Program-made: the position numbers and the translations under genes | Shown: positions 32,453 to 40,391 of the stretch, piece by piece | Position numbering within the stretch: the stretch's first letter is position 1 | Layout: every line of letters begins with the position of its first letter | Assembly (NCBI RefSeq): GCF_014205055.1 | Contig: NZ_JACHMS010000001.1 | Location: 8,212,501-8,276,500 of the forward strand | Length of the DNA stretch: 64,000 bases | Direction: 5' to 3' | DNA from: Streptomyces luteogriseus | GTDB taxonomy: Bacteria; Actinomycetota; Actinomycetes; Streptomycetales; Streptomycetaceae | Notes under the pieces: model-generated | Seen by the model: only the letters and a program-made list of their open reading frames with translations | Database searches by the model: none | Told to the model about the DNA's origin: nothing

Positions 32453-34369
32453 CTACCGCCTCACGAGTCGCACCGACAGACCGTCAGCCGTGTGGACGGG
32501 CACCGCCCGCAGCGTCTCGGAGTCCACCTCGACGCGGTCGAACCGGCCGCGCAGCTGCCCGGTGGACAGGACGGGAACCGTCGTCCCCGCGACCGGCGGC
32601 CGCTCGGCGTCGAGCCGCAGCGACAGCACGCTGCCCCGGCCCAGCAGAACCCGGCGGCCCACCGTGAGGGCCGGGCCGTGGTTCCTGCGCAGCGCCAGCT
32701 CCAGCGTCGACTCGCCCTCCTGGACGTAGGAGCCGCGCACCCGCAGGACCTTGGCCGCGCGGAGCGTGCCGCCGGTGACCCGGACGTCGCCCTCGCCCAG
32801 GGCGTTCGGCGAGGCGGCGACCAGCGTGCCGGCCTCCAGGACGGTGCCGCCGTGGTAGCGGTTGTGGCCCGTCAGGGTCAGTGTGCCCGAGCCGCGCTTG
32901 GTCAGACCGCCGTCGCCCTCGATGTCGTTGCGCCAGCTGTCGGCCGTGTGGAAGCCCCCGGCCGCCGCGTCCAGCGTCACGGTGACGTCCCGGTCGAAGG
33001 CGCCGTAACCGTCCGCCGCGGCGAACAGGTTCAGCCGGCCCCACTGCTCGAAGCCGTCCAGCAGAACGTACCCGGAGGGCAGCGCGGTCGTCCGCAGCAC
33101 CTCACGACGCTGGGCCGCGGTCAGGTACGGCAGCCGCGTCTCCAGCAGCACCTCCGCGCCCTTCGGCACGGTCAGCGGGTCCTTGCGGCCGCGGCGCGGC
33201 AGGACGTACGTCAACCGGGGCCCGACCGCACGGGCGTTGGCCTCGCGGTCGGCGTAGGCGTCCCCGGCGCCCGGGTGGGCGTAGTCGTAGAGGGTGTCCG
33301 CCGTCGTGCCGGTCCGCTGGGTGAAATAGGCGAGGGCCTGGGCGCGGGCCGCGGTCTTGAGCTCGGCGTTCGCCGGGTCGGCCAGCGTCGCGGCGGTCAG
33401 GGCGGTGGCCATGATCCGGCCGCCGAGGACGTCGACGGTGGAGTGCATGCCCGCCACGATCCGCGTGTGACTGAGCTCGAACGCCCGCGTGACCAGCTCC
33501 TGGAAGCGTTCCGGCACCGCGTACGCGAAGGCCAGACCGGCCAGGTGGAAGGCGTTGGTGTGGCCGCTGGGGAAGCCGCCGTCCTCCTGCGCGTTCTCGG
33601 AGCGCTGGCGCAGCAGCTGCGGGGCCACGACCACGTCCGAGTCGTACACCGGGTAACCGAGCGCGTCCTTCGTGCCGGTGTCGACGACCTCGCTGTCCTC
33701 GTTCATCCGCCACGGGCGCGGGTACTGGAAGGCGAACTTGCCCGGGTTGCCCGAGGCGAACGGCCCGCGCACGGTGTCGACCAGCTTGGCCACCAGGCCG
33801 AGGTCGGAGTCGTACGAGCCCGCCCCGAGGGCGGATCCGGCCGGGGCGTCGGCGGGCAGGGTGTCGTTGATCTTCCCGGCGGGAGTGCCCTCCGGGGCGG
33901 TGGTGATCGACGTGACGGCCTTGGCGCCCGCCTTGTAGAGGCCGGCCAGCGGACCGAGGCCGCCGATCATGGCGTAGCTCTGGTGCTGGCGGTCGTAGAG
34001 GAAGGCCTCCTTCGCCTGTGCCTCGGTGCGGGTCTGCGTGACGTGGGCGCAGTAGCGCATGTTGGCGCGCAGCACCTCGCGGTCCAGGACCCGGCCGGTG
34101 TTCCAGCCGTCGCCGGTCTTCCACACCTTCGACATGCCGCCCAGGACTCGGACGACGGCGTTGGTCTCGGGGGTCAGATTGGTGATGACGTTCGACTTGT
34201 AGTCGTCGACGAAGGCGGCGAAGCCCGTGGCGGCCTTGGCGTCCGCGGCGCCGAGCCACGTCGCGAAGGCCGGTGCGGCGAGCAGGCCCGCCGAGGCACC
34301 GAGGGAGGTCTTGAGGAAGCCCCGCCTGTCGACGGTGGCGGGGGAGCGGTGCCCGGCTGATGACGGCAT
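32453..34369 (-). CDS. Tat-exported PAP2/vanadium haloperoxidase-type enzyme with autotransporter-type repeat
   Basis: A 638-residue secreted protein. A Tat signal (RRGFLKTSLGASAGLLAAP, residues 15-33) is followed by a PAP2/acid phosphatase or haloperoxidase core. Its active-site motifs are GGFPSGHTNAFH at about 265-275 and SHTRIVAGMHSTVDVLGGR at about 298-316. Near 495-520 the sequence GSGTLTLTGHNRYHGGT resembles the autotransporter-associated beta-strand repeat, rare in monoderm bacteria. The ATG at 34369 has an AGAGGCG site; the longer frame lacks signal character. A PHO-box-like direct repeat upstream suggests phosphate control and favours a phosphatase. Confidence 0.85.
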   Translation of the reverse strand: MPSSAGHRSPATVDRRGFLKTSLGASAGLLAAPAFATWLGAADAKAATGFAAFVDDYKSNVITNLTPETNAVVRVLGGMSKVWKTGDGWNTGRVLDREVLRANMRYCAHVTQTRTEAQAKEAFLYDRQHQSYAMIGGLGPLAGLYKAGAKAVTSITTAPEGTPAGKINDTLPADAPAGSALGAGSYDSDLGLVAKLVDTVRGPFASGNPGKFAFQYPRPWRMNEDSEVVDTGTKDALGYPVYDSDVVVAPQLLRQRSENAQEDGGFPSGHTNAFHLAGLAFAYAVPERFQELVTRAFELSHTRIVAGMHSTVDVLGGRIMATALTAATLADPANAELKTAARAQALAYFTQRTGTTADTLYDYAHPGAGDAYADREANARAVGPRLTYVLPRRGRKDPLTVPKGAEVLLETRLPYLTAAQRREVLRTTALPSGYVLLDGFEQWGRLNLFAAADGYGAFDRDVTVTLDAAAGGFHTADSWRNDIEGDGGLTKRGSGTLTLTGHNRYHGGTVLEAGTLVAASPNALGEGDVRVTGGTLRAAKVLRVRGSYVQEGESTLELALRRNHGPALTVGRRVLLGRGSVLSLRLDAERPPVAGTTVPVLSTGQLRGRFDRVEVDSETLRAVPVHTADGLSVRLVRR

Positions 34370-34557
34370 GGGTGCGCCTCTCTGGAGTGCTGCGAAGAAG
34401 GTGGCGTGGCGTTGCGGGACGGTGCGTCGGCCGTGTGGCCGGGAAGGTGAAGCGGGCTGTGCGACTTCTGGTGCCTGTGATGACTTCTGTGGCACCTGTT
34501 GCGTACGAGCGAAGATCTACGGCCGGGTCGTGACCCTCCGGGGAGGGGTCGGCCACC

Positions 34558-34579
34558 GGCCTGTGACCGGAGGGTGAAC
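34558..34579 (-). promoter_or_regulatory. PHO-box-like direct repeat upstream of the PAP2 gene
   Basis: On the minus strand two adjacent 11-nt units read GTTCACCCTCC and GGTCACAGGCC. The first matches the GTTCACC core of Streptomyces PhoP direct-repeat units exactly and the second in most positions. The site is about 190 bp upstream of the phosphatase-type gene. PhoP binding is inferred. Confidence 0.5.
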
Positions 34580-34593
34580 GCCGGCCGCCCGGC

Positions 34594-35493
34594 TCACAGC
34601 AGTGAACGGGCCAGAGCCAGCGCGCCCTCGACCGGCGGCACCCGCAGCGGCTGCGTCCGGGCCCCCGGCAGGGACTCGGCGAGCGCGGCGGTGAACGCCT
34701 CGTACAGCGCGGGCTGGGCGAGCACCGTGCCGCCCGCCACCACCACGTCGTCCACCGCGACCCCGCGCGCGGCCAGCCGTACGACGAGCCCGGCGAGCGC
34801 CCGGCCGCCCTCGGCGATCACGGCCCGGGCGAGCGGCGAGCCCGCCTCGGCGGCGGTGAACACGGCCGGGGAGCGGCTGCCCCACTCGGCGGAGACGTCC
34901 GTGGCGGCCTCGAGAGCCGCGCCCAGCGCGGGCACCTCGGCCACTCCGAACGCGGCGACCAGCCCGGTCGCCAGTGCGTCGGGCTCCTCGCCGCGGTCGT
35001 GCGCGGCCCAGACGGCCCGTGCGGCCTCCCGTACGAGACCGGCCGCGCCGCCCTCGTCGCCGAGCACCGCGCCCCAGCCGCCGACCTGGACCGCCTCGCC
35101 GCCGGGCAGCCGCCCCACCGCGACCGAACCGGTACCGGCGACCAGACCCACACCCTTCTCCAGCCCCGCGGCGGGAACGAGCAGCTCGGCATCGCCCACG
35201 ACGAGCGCGGGCACCCCCAGCCGCTCCTGAAGGGCGGCGCGGATGCCCGCGCACTGGCGTGGCGTCTCACAGGCGTGACCGCCCACGGCGAGAGCGGACG
35301 GTCGGAGGGAGGAAGGCAGGGCGTCGGCGATCAGGCCGGCCAGCCAGTCGGCGGCGGCCCCGGCGTCGTGCGGGCGCCATCCCGTACTGCCGCGGACATG
35401 ATCGACGACGTCCTCTCCGCCCACGAAGGCGCGCAGATGCGTCTTGGTGCCGCCCACGTCGATACCGACGGCGCAAGGCGTGGAGTCCTGCAC
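34594..35493 (-). CDS. N-acetylglucosamine kinase-like (BadF/BadG/BcrA/BcrD fold) ATPase
   Basis: A 299-residue ASKHA sugar kinase of the eukaryotic-NAGK-like group. Phosphate motif 1 is AVGIDVGGTKTHLRAFV at the N-terminus; phosphate 2 is GLVAGTGSVAVGR; the sugar region is GGWGAVLGDEGGA; and the adenosine motif is VDDVVVAGGTVLAQP. It would phosphorylate an amino sugar or other hexose after uptake. The GTG at 35493 is preceded by GAGGAC; a much longer frame upstream overlaps the ROK gene and is rejected. It is divergent from the ROK regulator at 35734 across a strongly palindromic site, and the ABC importer follows, so the three probably serve one sugar. Confidence 0.87.
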   Translation of the reverse strand: MQDSTPCAVGIDVGGTKTHLRAFVGGEDVVDHVRGSTGWRPHDAGAAADWLAGLIADALPSSLRPSALAVGGHACETPRQCAGIRAALQERLGVPALVVGDAELLVPAAGLEKGVGLVAGTGSVAVGRLPGGEAVQVGGWGAVLGDEGGAAGLVREAARAVWAAHDRGEEPDALATGLVAAFGVAEVPALGAALEAATDVSAEWGSRSPAVFTAAEAGSPLARAVIAEGGRALAGLVVRLAARGVAVDDVVVAGGTVLAQPALYEAFTAALAESLPGARTQPLRVPPVEGALALARSLL

Positions 35494-35620
35494 GGGTCCT
35501 CTTTCGTCGTTGCGCGGCACGGCGACGGCAGGCGAACCGCGCGTCGTACCACGGCAGTTGAAGAGGTAGGGAAGCCCCGGGACGGGCTTCTGCCGAACAC
35601 GGCAGGCGAGTACCGTGAAG

Positions 35621-35644
35621 TTCGTTAGGAAGTTAACTAACGAA
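35621..35644. promoter_or_regulatory. Palindromic ROK operator candidate
   Basis: TTCGTTAG (35621-35628) and CTAACGAA (35637-35644) are perfect inverse repeats, and the space between overlaps a second palindrome AGTTAACT (35631-35638). The site lies between the kinase and ROK genes, 90 bp before the regulator start and 128 bp before the kinase start. AGTTAACTAA-like sites are plausible for ROK repressors; direct proof is absent. Confidence 0.6.
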
Positions 35645-35733
35645 GTAGGGTGCGCGTCAAGAGGCACGGAATTCCCGATGCCGCGCGACCCTCGCGGCCG
35701 TCCTGCTCGGCCGCCGCACGACCTGGGGAGACC

Positions 35734-36855
35734 ATGCACCTGAGTGAGAGTGCCCGTGTGGTGTTCGACGTACTGGCCGGGGCGGGAACGGCCACCCGCC
35801 CCCAGCTGGCGGCCGGTGCGGGCCTTTCCAAGCCGACCGTCTCCACCGCCGTCGCCGAACTCGAGGCCGTGGAGCTCGCCGCCCACTCCGGGCGGGCCTC
35901 CGGCGGCACCGGCCGCAGCGCCGCCGTCTACCGGCTCGGCACGGCCGCCGGTGCCGTGCTCGCCGTCGACCTGGGGCCCGCCAAGACCCGGGTGCGCAGC
36001 TGCGCCCTGGACGGCGCGCTGCTCGCCGAGGGCACCGGCTCCCGGGAGGAGGCCGCCGACACCGTCCGCAAGGTTCTCGACGCACTGCCCGCCGGGGCCC
36101 CGCTGCGGGCCGTCGTCGTCGCCGTCGGCGATGTCACCACGCGGGACGGCGAAGGCGCGGGGGAACGCCCGGCGACGGCCAAGGCCGGTCCCGCCTTCGA
36201 CGCCATGGCCGTCGCCCTGCCCGAGGGGGTGCCCGTCCATCTGGAGAACAACGTCAACTGCGCCGCCCTGGCCGAACTGCACGAAGGTGCCGCCGTCGGC
36301 CGCGAGACCTTCGGCTATCTGCGCATCGGAGTCGGCATCGGTCTCGCCGTCGTCATCGGCGGCCGGGTGCTGCGCGGCGCGAACGGCGCCGCCGGTGAGG
36401 TGGCCCGGCTGCCCTACCCCTGGGACGAGAGCCGCGCCCCACGCTACGAGGGCCTGGAGCAGCGCATGGGGTCGCGCACACTGCTGCGCCGGGCGGCGGA
36501 GGCCTGGCAGCAGGCCGACGGCCCCCGTCCGCGCACCGCCGAGCGGCTCCTCGCCCTGGCCGGGCAGGGGCATGCCACCGCCCGGTCCGTGATCGACGCG
36601 CACGCCGCCGACGTAGGCCGGCTGGCCGCCGCCGTGGCAGCCGTGCTGGACCCCGGCCTGATCGTCCTGGGCGGTGGTACCGGCGCGGATCCGCAGCTCC
36701 TGCCCGGGGTGCGGGCCGAGCTGGCCCGGCTGAGCTGGCCCACCGAGGTGGTCAGCAGCGTGGTGGGCGACACCGGCACCGTGGCGGGCGCCAGCAGACT
36801 GGCGGTCGCCCATGGAATTCAAACCGTGACCGGAGCTGTGCGGGCGAAGCATTGA
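35734..36855 (+). CDS. ROK family transcriptional regulator, second locus
   Basis: A 373-residue ROK repressor. The N-terminal winged helix has TRPQLAAGAGLSKPTVSTAVAEL at about residues 20-43. The ROK domain shows AVLAVDLGPAKTRVRS, VHLENNVNCAALAELHEG and IVLGGGTGADPQ. The ATG at 35734 follows a GGGGAG site. It is divergent from the kinase and directly upstream, in the same direction, of the sugar ABC importer. It probably represses both arms until the sugar or its phosphate appears. The zinc CxCG motif is absent, as in some actinobacterial ROK regulators. Confidence 0.9.
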   Translation: MHLSESARVVFDVLAGAGTATRPQLAAGAGLSKPTVSTAVAELEAVELAAHSGRASGGTGRSAAVYRLGTAAGAVLAVDLGPAKTRVRSCALDGALLAEGTGSREEAADTVRKVLDALPAGAPLRAVVVAVGDVTTRDGEGAGERPATAKAGPAFDAMAVALPEGVPVHLENNVNCAALAELHEGAAVGRETFGYLRIGVGIGLAVVIGGRVLRGANGAAGEVARLPYPWDESRAPRYEGLEQRMGSRTLLRRAAEAWQQADGPRPRTAERLLALAGQGHATARSVIDAHAADVGRLAAAVAAVLDPGLIVLGGGTGADPQLLPGVRAELARLSWPTEVVSSVVGDTGTVAGASRLAVAHGIQTVTGAVRAKH

Positions 36856-36896
36856 CGGCTGCGCCATCGGTCTGCCAATGTCCGGACAAGCGCTTT

Positions 36897-36907
36897 CTGA
36901 GTCGGCC
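36897..36907. promoter_or_regulatory. LacI-type operator-like site CAAGCGCTTTC upstream of the importer
   Basis: Identical 11-mer to the one at 20962-20972. It lies in the 274-bp region between the ROK gene and the binding-protein gene, 222 bp before the latter. It implies that a LacI-type regulator encoded elsewhere also controls this operon, in addition to the local ROK protein. The same region holds small inverted repeats but no gene. Confidence 0.5.
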
Positions 36908-37129
36908 GGGACGCCGACTCCGGGTGAGCCTCCCGCCCGTACGCGAAGTACGGGAGCCGCACGAGGGCGTGCTTGTGCGACGACGGCCGTCATGGCCGGG
37001 GACCCCACCCGTCAAGGCGACGCGGCCGGGCGAGGCCGTGCCCCCGGAAAGCGAAATCTCCTGCAAAATGCACCCGTGCCGCCTCGGCTGGCGCCGTGCT
37101 TCTTCCGCTACGACGAAAAGGGATTGAAG

Positions 37130-38452
37130 ATGACCAGTCTGGGTGTGCGGCGCTCCCGCCGGCTCGGCCGCGGCGGTATACGTCGCGTTGTTCCCCTCGC
37201 TGCCGTGGCCACGGCAGGTGCCCTTCTGCTCTCCGCCTGCGGGTCGGGCTCCGACTCGGGCGGCAACGCCAAGTCGCTGACGTTCTGGATCTCCACGGTC
37301 CCGGGCCAGGACGCGGGCTGGAAGAAGATGGTGGCGCAGTACAAGAAGGAAACCGGCGTCAAGGTCAAGCTCGTCAACATCCCCTACGACGGCTACCCGG
37401 CCAAGCTGCACAACGCCGCGCAGGCGAACTCCCTGCCCGACGTGGCGGCCGTGCCGGCGCTGGACCCGATCTGGGCGAACAAGCTGATCGACCTCAGCTC
37501 CATCGCCAACAAGAAGAGCAACAAGATCAACGCCAACTTCGTGGCCAAGGACTCGTCCGGGAAGGTGCTGTCCATCCCCTCGGACGTCACCGCGTCCGGC
37601 CTCTTCATCAACAAGACGCTGTTCAAGAAGGCCGGCGTCTCCTTCCCGGCCTCGCCGCAGAAGACCTGGACCTGGACCGACTTCATCAAGGCGGCCGACA
37701 AGGTCCGCGAGAAGACCGGCGCCAAGTACTCCCTCACGTTCGACCAGTCGCCGTCCCGGCTGCGCGCCATGGTGTACGAGATGGGCGGGAAGTACGTCCA
37801 CGCGGACTCCTCCGGCACGTTCTCGGTGGACGCGCCGACCAAGAAGGCCGTGAAGTACTTCGTCGGACTGAACGACGACAAGACCATGCCGAAGTCGGTG
37901 TGGACCAGCGGCGCCGACCCGTCCGCCATGTTCCAGAGCGGTGACGTGGTCGCCTACTGGTCCGGCGTCTGGCAGGTTCCCGCCTTCGCGGAGAGCATCA
38001 AGAAGTTCGAGTGGGCGAGCGTCCCCACTCCCGCCCAGCCGGTGCAGGCCAGCGACGTCAACAGCGGCGGCATGACGGTGGGCTTCAACAACAACGCCGC
38101 CGCGGCCGACGCCGCGACGAAGTTCCTCACCTGGCTGTACGAGCCGGCTCACTACAAGGTGCTGTGCGAGACGTCCGGGTTCCTGCCGGTCGAGAGTGGC
38201 CTGAACCCGAAGTACCCCTTCAAGTCCGAGGCGGCGCAGGCGGCGTTCAAGCTGTACAACGAGTCGATCCCGCTCTACGCCCCGATCTCCGGCTACTTCA
38301 ACTCCGCGCAGACGAAGTGGGTGCTGAAGGGCAAGAGCCTCCCCGAGGACCCGACCAAGACGGAACTCGGCAAGGCGATCAACGGCCAGCAGTCGTCCGA
38401 CAAGGCCCTGCAGAACATCGTGGACATCTACAACCAGCAGGTCGGCGGCTGA
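37130..38452 (+). CDS. Sugar ABC transporter substrate-binding lipoprotein, second locus
   Basis: A 440-residue family-1 binding lipoprotein. The signal ends in LLLSACG with the acylated cysteine at about residue 37. The mature part begins KSLTFWISTVPGQDAGWKKMVAQYKKETG and includes FVAKDSSGKVLSIPSDVTASGLFIN, typical of carbohydrate binders. The lysine content is higher than in its neighbours, normal for abundant extracellular binders. The ATG at 37130 follows AAAAGGGA. It is the first gene of a four-gene operon (binding protein, two permeases, unknown protein) with no ATPase gene. Confidence 0.92.
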   Translation: MTSLGVRRSRRLGRGGIRRVVPLAAVATAGALLLSACGSGSDSGGNAKSLTFWISTVPGQDAGWKKMVAQYKKETGVKVKLVNIPYDGYPAKLHNAAQANSLPDVAAVPALDPIWANKLIDLSSIANKKSNKINANFVAKDSSGKVLSIPSDVTASGLFINKTLFKKAGVSFPASPQKTWTWTDFIKAADKVREKTGAKYSLTFDQSPSRLRAMVYEMGGKYVHADSSGTFSVDAPTKKAVKYFVGLNDDKTMPKSVWTSGADPSAMFQSGDVVAYWSGVWQVPAFAESIKKFEWASVPTPAQPVQASDVNSGGMTVGFNNNAAAADAATKFLTWLYEPAHYKVLCETSGFLPVESGLNPKYPFKSEAAQAAFKLYNESIPLYAPISGYFNSAQTKWVLKGKSLPEDPTKTELGKAINGQQSSDKALQNIVDIYNQQVGG

Positions 38453-38468
38453 GCGCAGGCCGACAGGC

Positions 38469-38500
38469 CCGGGCGGCGGGGTCGACGCACCGCCGCCCGG
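38469..38500 (+). terminator. Intercistronic stem-loop after the binding-protein gene
   Basis: CCGGGCGGCGG (38469-38479) pairs with CCGCCGCCCGG (38490-38500) around a 10-nt loop. Located 17 bp after the binding-protein stop and 76 bp before the permease start, it probably attenuates read-through or stabilises the upstream message, giving more binding protein than permease. Confidence 0.65.
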
Positions 38501-38575
38501 CCCCGGGCCCCACGTGATGCCGGGCTCAAGGCCTGAGCCCACAGGAACCCATTCCACCAGCACGGAGTCAGGAAG

Positions 38576-39487
38576 ATGACCAAACGCGCCCCGGACGTGT
38601 CCGTGAGCCCGCCCAGGAGACGCAGTAAGTACACGCTTGCGCCGCTCGTTCTCATCTCGGCCAATGTCGTGCTCTTCGCGCTGTTCTTCGTCTGGCCGGC
38701 GGTGATCGGGCTCGTCTATTCCTTCACGAACTACACGGGTGTGGGGGCGTTCCAGTTCATCGGACTGGACAACTACCAGACCCTGTTCGGGGACTCCACC
38801 TTCTACGACGCGCTGAGCCGGACGCTGCTGTACACCGTGCTCTTCGTGCCGCTGAACTTCGTGTTCTCGCTGCTCATCGCCAACGTCGTGGTGAGCAAGC
38901 ACGCCAAGGGTGCGTCGGTGGCCCGCGTCATCTTCTTCATCCCGTGGCTGCTGTCGCCCATCGTCGTGGGCGTCCTGTGGCGGTGGCTGTTCGGTGAGAA
39001 CTTCGGACTGGTCAACTACATCATCCACGAGTTCGGCGGGAGCGCCGTGCCGTGGCAGTCGAACGCGGACCTGTCGCTGCTGGTAGTGGTGATGGCGGCG
39101 TCCTGGGCCTGGACGGGCTTCTCGATGCTGCTGTTCATCGCTGCGATCAAGAACGTGCCGGTGTCGTACTACGAGGCGGCCTCGCTCGACGGCGCCGGCC
39201 CGTGGCGCCAGTTCATCAGCATCACGCTGCCGAGCATCGCGCCCACCTCGTTCATCGTCATCCTGCTCAACACGATCAACGCGATGAAGGAATACCCGGT
39301 GTTCGTCGCCCTCAACAACGGCGGACCCGGAACGTCGAACAACCTGCTCGTCCAGTACATCTACGAGACCGGCTTCAAACGGGGCCAGATCGGCTACGCG
39401 AGCGCCGCGTCGTTCGTGCTCATGATCATCCTGATGGCCGTCGCGATCATCCAGCTGATCGTCAACCGACGGGTGGAGAACCGATGA
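38576..39487 (+). CDS. Sugar ABC transporter permease (MalF type), second locus
   Basis: A 303-residue membrane protein with six predicted helices, starting with LVLISANVVLFALFFVWPAVIG after a short basic tail. The cytoplasmic EAA loop reads YEAASLDGAGPWRQFISITLPS. The ATG at 38576 follows AGGAAG at close distance. Its stop overlaps the start of the next permease by 4 bp (ATGA), so the pair is translated in step. Confidence 0.93.
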   Translation: MTKRAPDVSVSPPRRRSKYTLAPLVLISANVVLFALFFVWPAVIGLVYSFTNYTGVGAFQFIGLDNYQTLFGDSTFYDALSRTLLYTVLFVPLNFVFSLLIANVVVSKHAKGASVARVIFFIPWLLSPIVVGVLWRWLFGENFGLVNYIIHEFGGSAVPWQSNADLSLLVVVMAASWAWTGFSMLLFIAAIKNVPVSYYEAASLDGAGPWRQFISITLPSIAPTSFIVILLNTINAMKEYPVFVALNNGGPGTSNNLLVQYIYETGFKRGQIGYASAASFVLMIILMAVAIIQLIVNRRVENR

Positions 39488-40389
39488 CAACCACAGACAT
39501 GCCACGCCCGGTCGACGCCGGTCGCGGACGGGCCGTCTCCAAGAAGCGGCCCCGCCGCGGCGCGGGGAGCGGCGGGATCCGGCGGGCGGTGTCCGCGACG
39601 ACACTGCTGTGGCTCCTGGCCTGCCTCTACGGACTGCCGGTGCTGTGGTTCGTCCTCAGCGCCTTCAAGCCGGCCGGCGACCTGTTCTCCTATCCGCTGA
39701 CGCTGGTTCCGCACGACCCCACCCTGTCGGGTTTCAAGGCGGCGTGGGAGAGCGCCAACTTCTCCCAGTACTTCATCAACACGACCATCGTGTGTGTGAT
39801 CACGACGATCCTCACGGTGGGAGCCAGCTGCTGCACCGGGTACGCGCTGGCCAAGTACGACAACAGATGGCTCAAGGTGTTCTTCATCGGCATCCTGGCC
39901 ACCACGATGCTGCCGTCCGAGGTCATGCTCGCCCCGGAGTTCCTGGTCGTCCGCGACCTCGGTCTCTACAACTCCTTCGCCGGCATCATCCTCCCGGCCG
40001 TGCTCACCGCGACCGGATGCTTCATGTTCCGCCAGTTCTTCCTGACGGTTCCCGACGAACTCGTGGAAGCCGCGCGCATCGACGGCGCCCGTGAACTGGC
40101 GATCTTCCTGCGGATCATGGTGCCGCTCTCCCGGCCGATCATGCTGACCCTCGCCATCCTGTCCTTCCAGTGGCGGTGGAACGACTACATCTGGCCGCTC
40201 CTGATGCTCAACGACCCCGACAAGTTCACGGTGCAGATCGGCATCCAGAGCATCGTCGGCGCGCAGAACATCAACTGGTCGGTCCTGCTCGGCGCGTCGG
40301 TCATCTCGATGATCCCGCTGATCGCCATCTTCCTGGTCTTCCAGCGCTACGTCATGGGCGCCGACATCAACGCCGGACTGAAGGACTGA
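39484..40389 (+). CDS. Carbohydrate ABC transporter permease (MalG type), second locus
   Basis: A 301-residue inner-membrane protein with a basic 35-residue cytoplasmic tail and six helices. The EAA loop is VEAARIDGARELAIFLRIMVPL. It forms a heterodimer with the preceding permease and overlaps it by 4 bp. Only 2 bp separate its stop from the next gene, so that unknown protein is in the same operon. Confidence 0.93.
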   Translation: MTTTDMPRPVDAGRGRAVSKKRPRRGAGSGGIRRAVSATTLLWLLACLYGLPVLWFVLSAFKPAGDLFSYPLTLVPHDPTLSGFKAAWESANFSQYFINTTIVCVITTILTVGASCCTGYALAKYDNRWLKVFFIGILATTMLPSEVMLAPEFLVVRDLGLYNSFAGIILPAVLTATGCFMFRQFFLTVPDELVEAARIDGARELAIFLRIMVPLSRPIMLTLAILSFQWRWNDYIWPLLMLNDPDKFTVQIGIQSIVGAQNINWSVLLGASVISMIPLIAIFLVFQRYVMGADINAGLKD

Positions 40390-40391
40390 CC

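Noticed and set aside
34463..34496. GACTTCTG direct repeat and GGTGCC/GGCACC inverse repeat upstream of the PAP2 gene
   Set aside because: Present (GACTTCTG at 34463-34470 and 34482-34489), but short and without a match to a known regulator; the PHO-box-like site nearby is the stronger signal.
36911..36965. Small inverted repeats GTCGGC/GCCGAC and CCGTAC/GTACGG in the importer leader
   Set aside because: Six-base arms are common by chance at this GC content; no positional logic links them to a promoter.
34594..37008. Long N-terminal extension of the sugar kinase
   Set aside because: The extension is antisense to the ROK gene and its promoter. The true start is GTG 35493, with a ribosome binding site and the phosphate motif right after it.
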